60,432 nt of DNA from JAKSSE01 sp045597645 (GTDB lineage Bacteria; Bacillota; Clostridia; Lachnospirales; Lachnospiraceae): the NCBI GenBank assembly GCA_045597645.1, contig JAZLKM010000015.1:1-60432 (forward strand), written 5' to 3'. A program made the translations under genes and the position numbers. The notes under the pieces are model-generated. The model worked only from the letters and a program-made list of their open reading frames with translations, did no database searches and was not told the origin of the DNA. How positions within the stretch are numbered: the stretch's first letter is position 1; every line of letters begins with the position of its first letter. Shown here in pieces: positions 60,117-60,432 of this stretch.

Positions 60117-60432
60117 CTAGCCCAGCACAGAACCACCATCGTTTCCTGCATTCTTTCGATACCTTGACGGCGTACACCCCTGTTGGGCAATAAATTTACT
60201 GATAAAATAATCTAAGTCATGATAGCCTACCTCTTCAGCTATCTGACTTATTTTCTTGTCTGTCTTTACGAGAAGCTTTGCTGCTTCTGCGATCCTGTAT
60301 GAGTTAAGATAATCTCTAAAGGACTGACCATATCTCTTTTTGAACATCTGACCTAAATACGAACTATTTATATAGTATTTCTGGCTAAGTTCTCTCAGCG
60401 ACAGATTTTCCGCGAAGTGCTCTTTTATTTCG
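60117..60432 (-). CDS. AraC-family transcriptional regulator, 3' part only
   Basis: The frame enters from beyond the right edge; at least 104 codons are inside. The two helix-turn-helix motifs of an AraC DNA-binding domain are visible: LSLRELSQKYYINSSYLGQM with FKKRYGQSFRDYLNSYRI, and KKISQIAEEVGYHDLDYFIS with the closing KFIAQQGCTPSRYRK. Sensor domain and start are outside the window, so a YesN-like response regulator is also possible. It ends 81 bases before the MFS gene, same strand. Confidence 0.88.
   Translation of the reverse strand, partial: EIKEHFAENLSLRELSQKYYINSSYLGQMFKKRYGQSFRDYLNSYRIAEAAKLLVKTDKKISQIAEEVGYHDLDYFISKFIAQQGCTPSRYRKNAGNDGGSVLG

Noticed and set aside
1..60432. CRISPR array, tRNA or rRNA genes, insertion sequence termini
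   Set aside because: No regularly spaced repeats, tRNA-like cloverleaf signals or transposase genes were seen by eye; a tRNAscan or ISfinder run would be decisive.

Overview
The window is a low-GC Firmicutes chromosome segment, most likely from a Lachnospiraceae-type clostridium. Pointers are Veg, a TIGR03905-type TSCPD protein, a GGGtGRT/NifU-like pair, a DUF6145-like protein, split transketolase subunits and a complete F-type ATP synthase operon whose c subunit carries a sodium-type ion site. Almost all genes lie on the minus strand. The plus-strand exceptions are trkAH, the TSCPD gene, rsuA, the acyl-ACP thioesterase and galM. I found no rRNA, tRNA, CRISPR array or intact insertion sequence.

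Layout. Bases 1-3480 are an accessory patch: start-less reading-frame remnants of a mobile element (one looks like the end of a RepA/DUF6017 replication initiator), an intact two-gene RloA/RloB (AbiL-like) defence module and a truncated XRE regulator. From lysS (3485) onward the DNA is core: lysS-greA, putP, an alpha/beta hydrolase, trkA-trkH, a TrpX-type ABC importer downstream of secA, and an envelope operon (NlpC/P60 hydrolase, SurA-like protein, methionine aminopeptidase, CgeB-like glycosyltransferase). Then come veg, murI, a patatin, an EetB/EetA-like pair, GGGtGRT/NifU-like genes, a membrane GGDEF protein with a YvyF-like regulator, and rsuA. After a probable small RNA follow a threonine aldolase and acyl-ACP thioesterase, then the pfk-dnaX-ybaB-recR-tkt operon and a second GreA paralogue.

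The stretch 47081 to 37816 (minus) reads as one long unit: sua5, a YwlE-like pseudophosphatase, dCMP deaminase, atpZ, atpI, atpBEFHAGDC and a small coiled-coil protein. It is followed by galM, a GH18 glycosidase with an SH3 region, a roughly 480-base structured non-coding unit, dusB, DUF6145, birA, an ornithine carbamoyltransferase, a SleB-like hydrolase, the gdpP-rplI-dnaB replication/c-di-AMP cluster, an MFS transporter and a 3' fragment of an AraC regulator at the right edge.

The most interesting items are: two apparently stand-alone structured RNAs (29180-29326 plus; 50120-50600 minus), the RloAB module in a decayed element, a catalytically dead YwlE-type phosphatase in the sua5-atp operon, the sodium signature of AtpE, the EetA/EetB-like pair away from the rest of an electron-transfer locus, the poorly understood GGGtGRT/NifU-like pair, and three genes whose start codon sits at the predicted transcription start (leaderless candidates). 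All family assignments are by eye; no database search was run.
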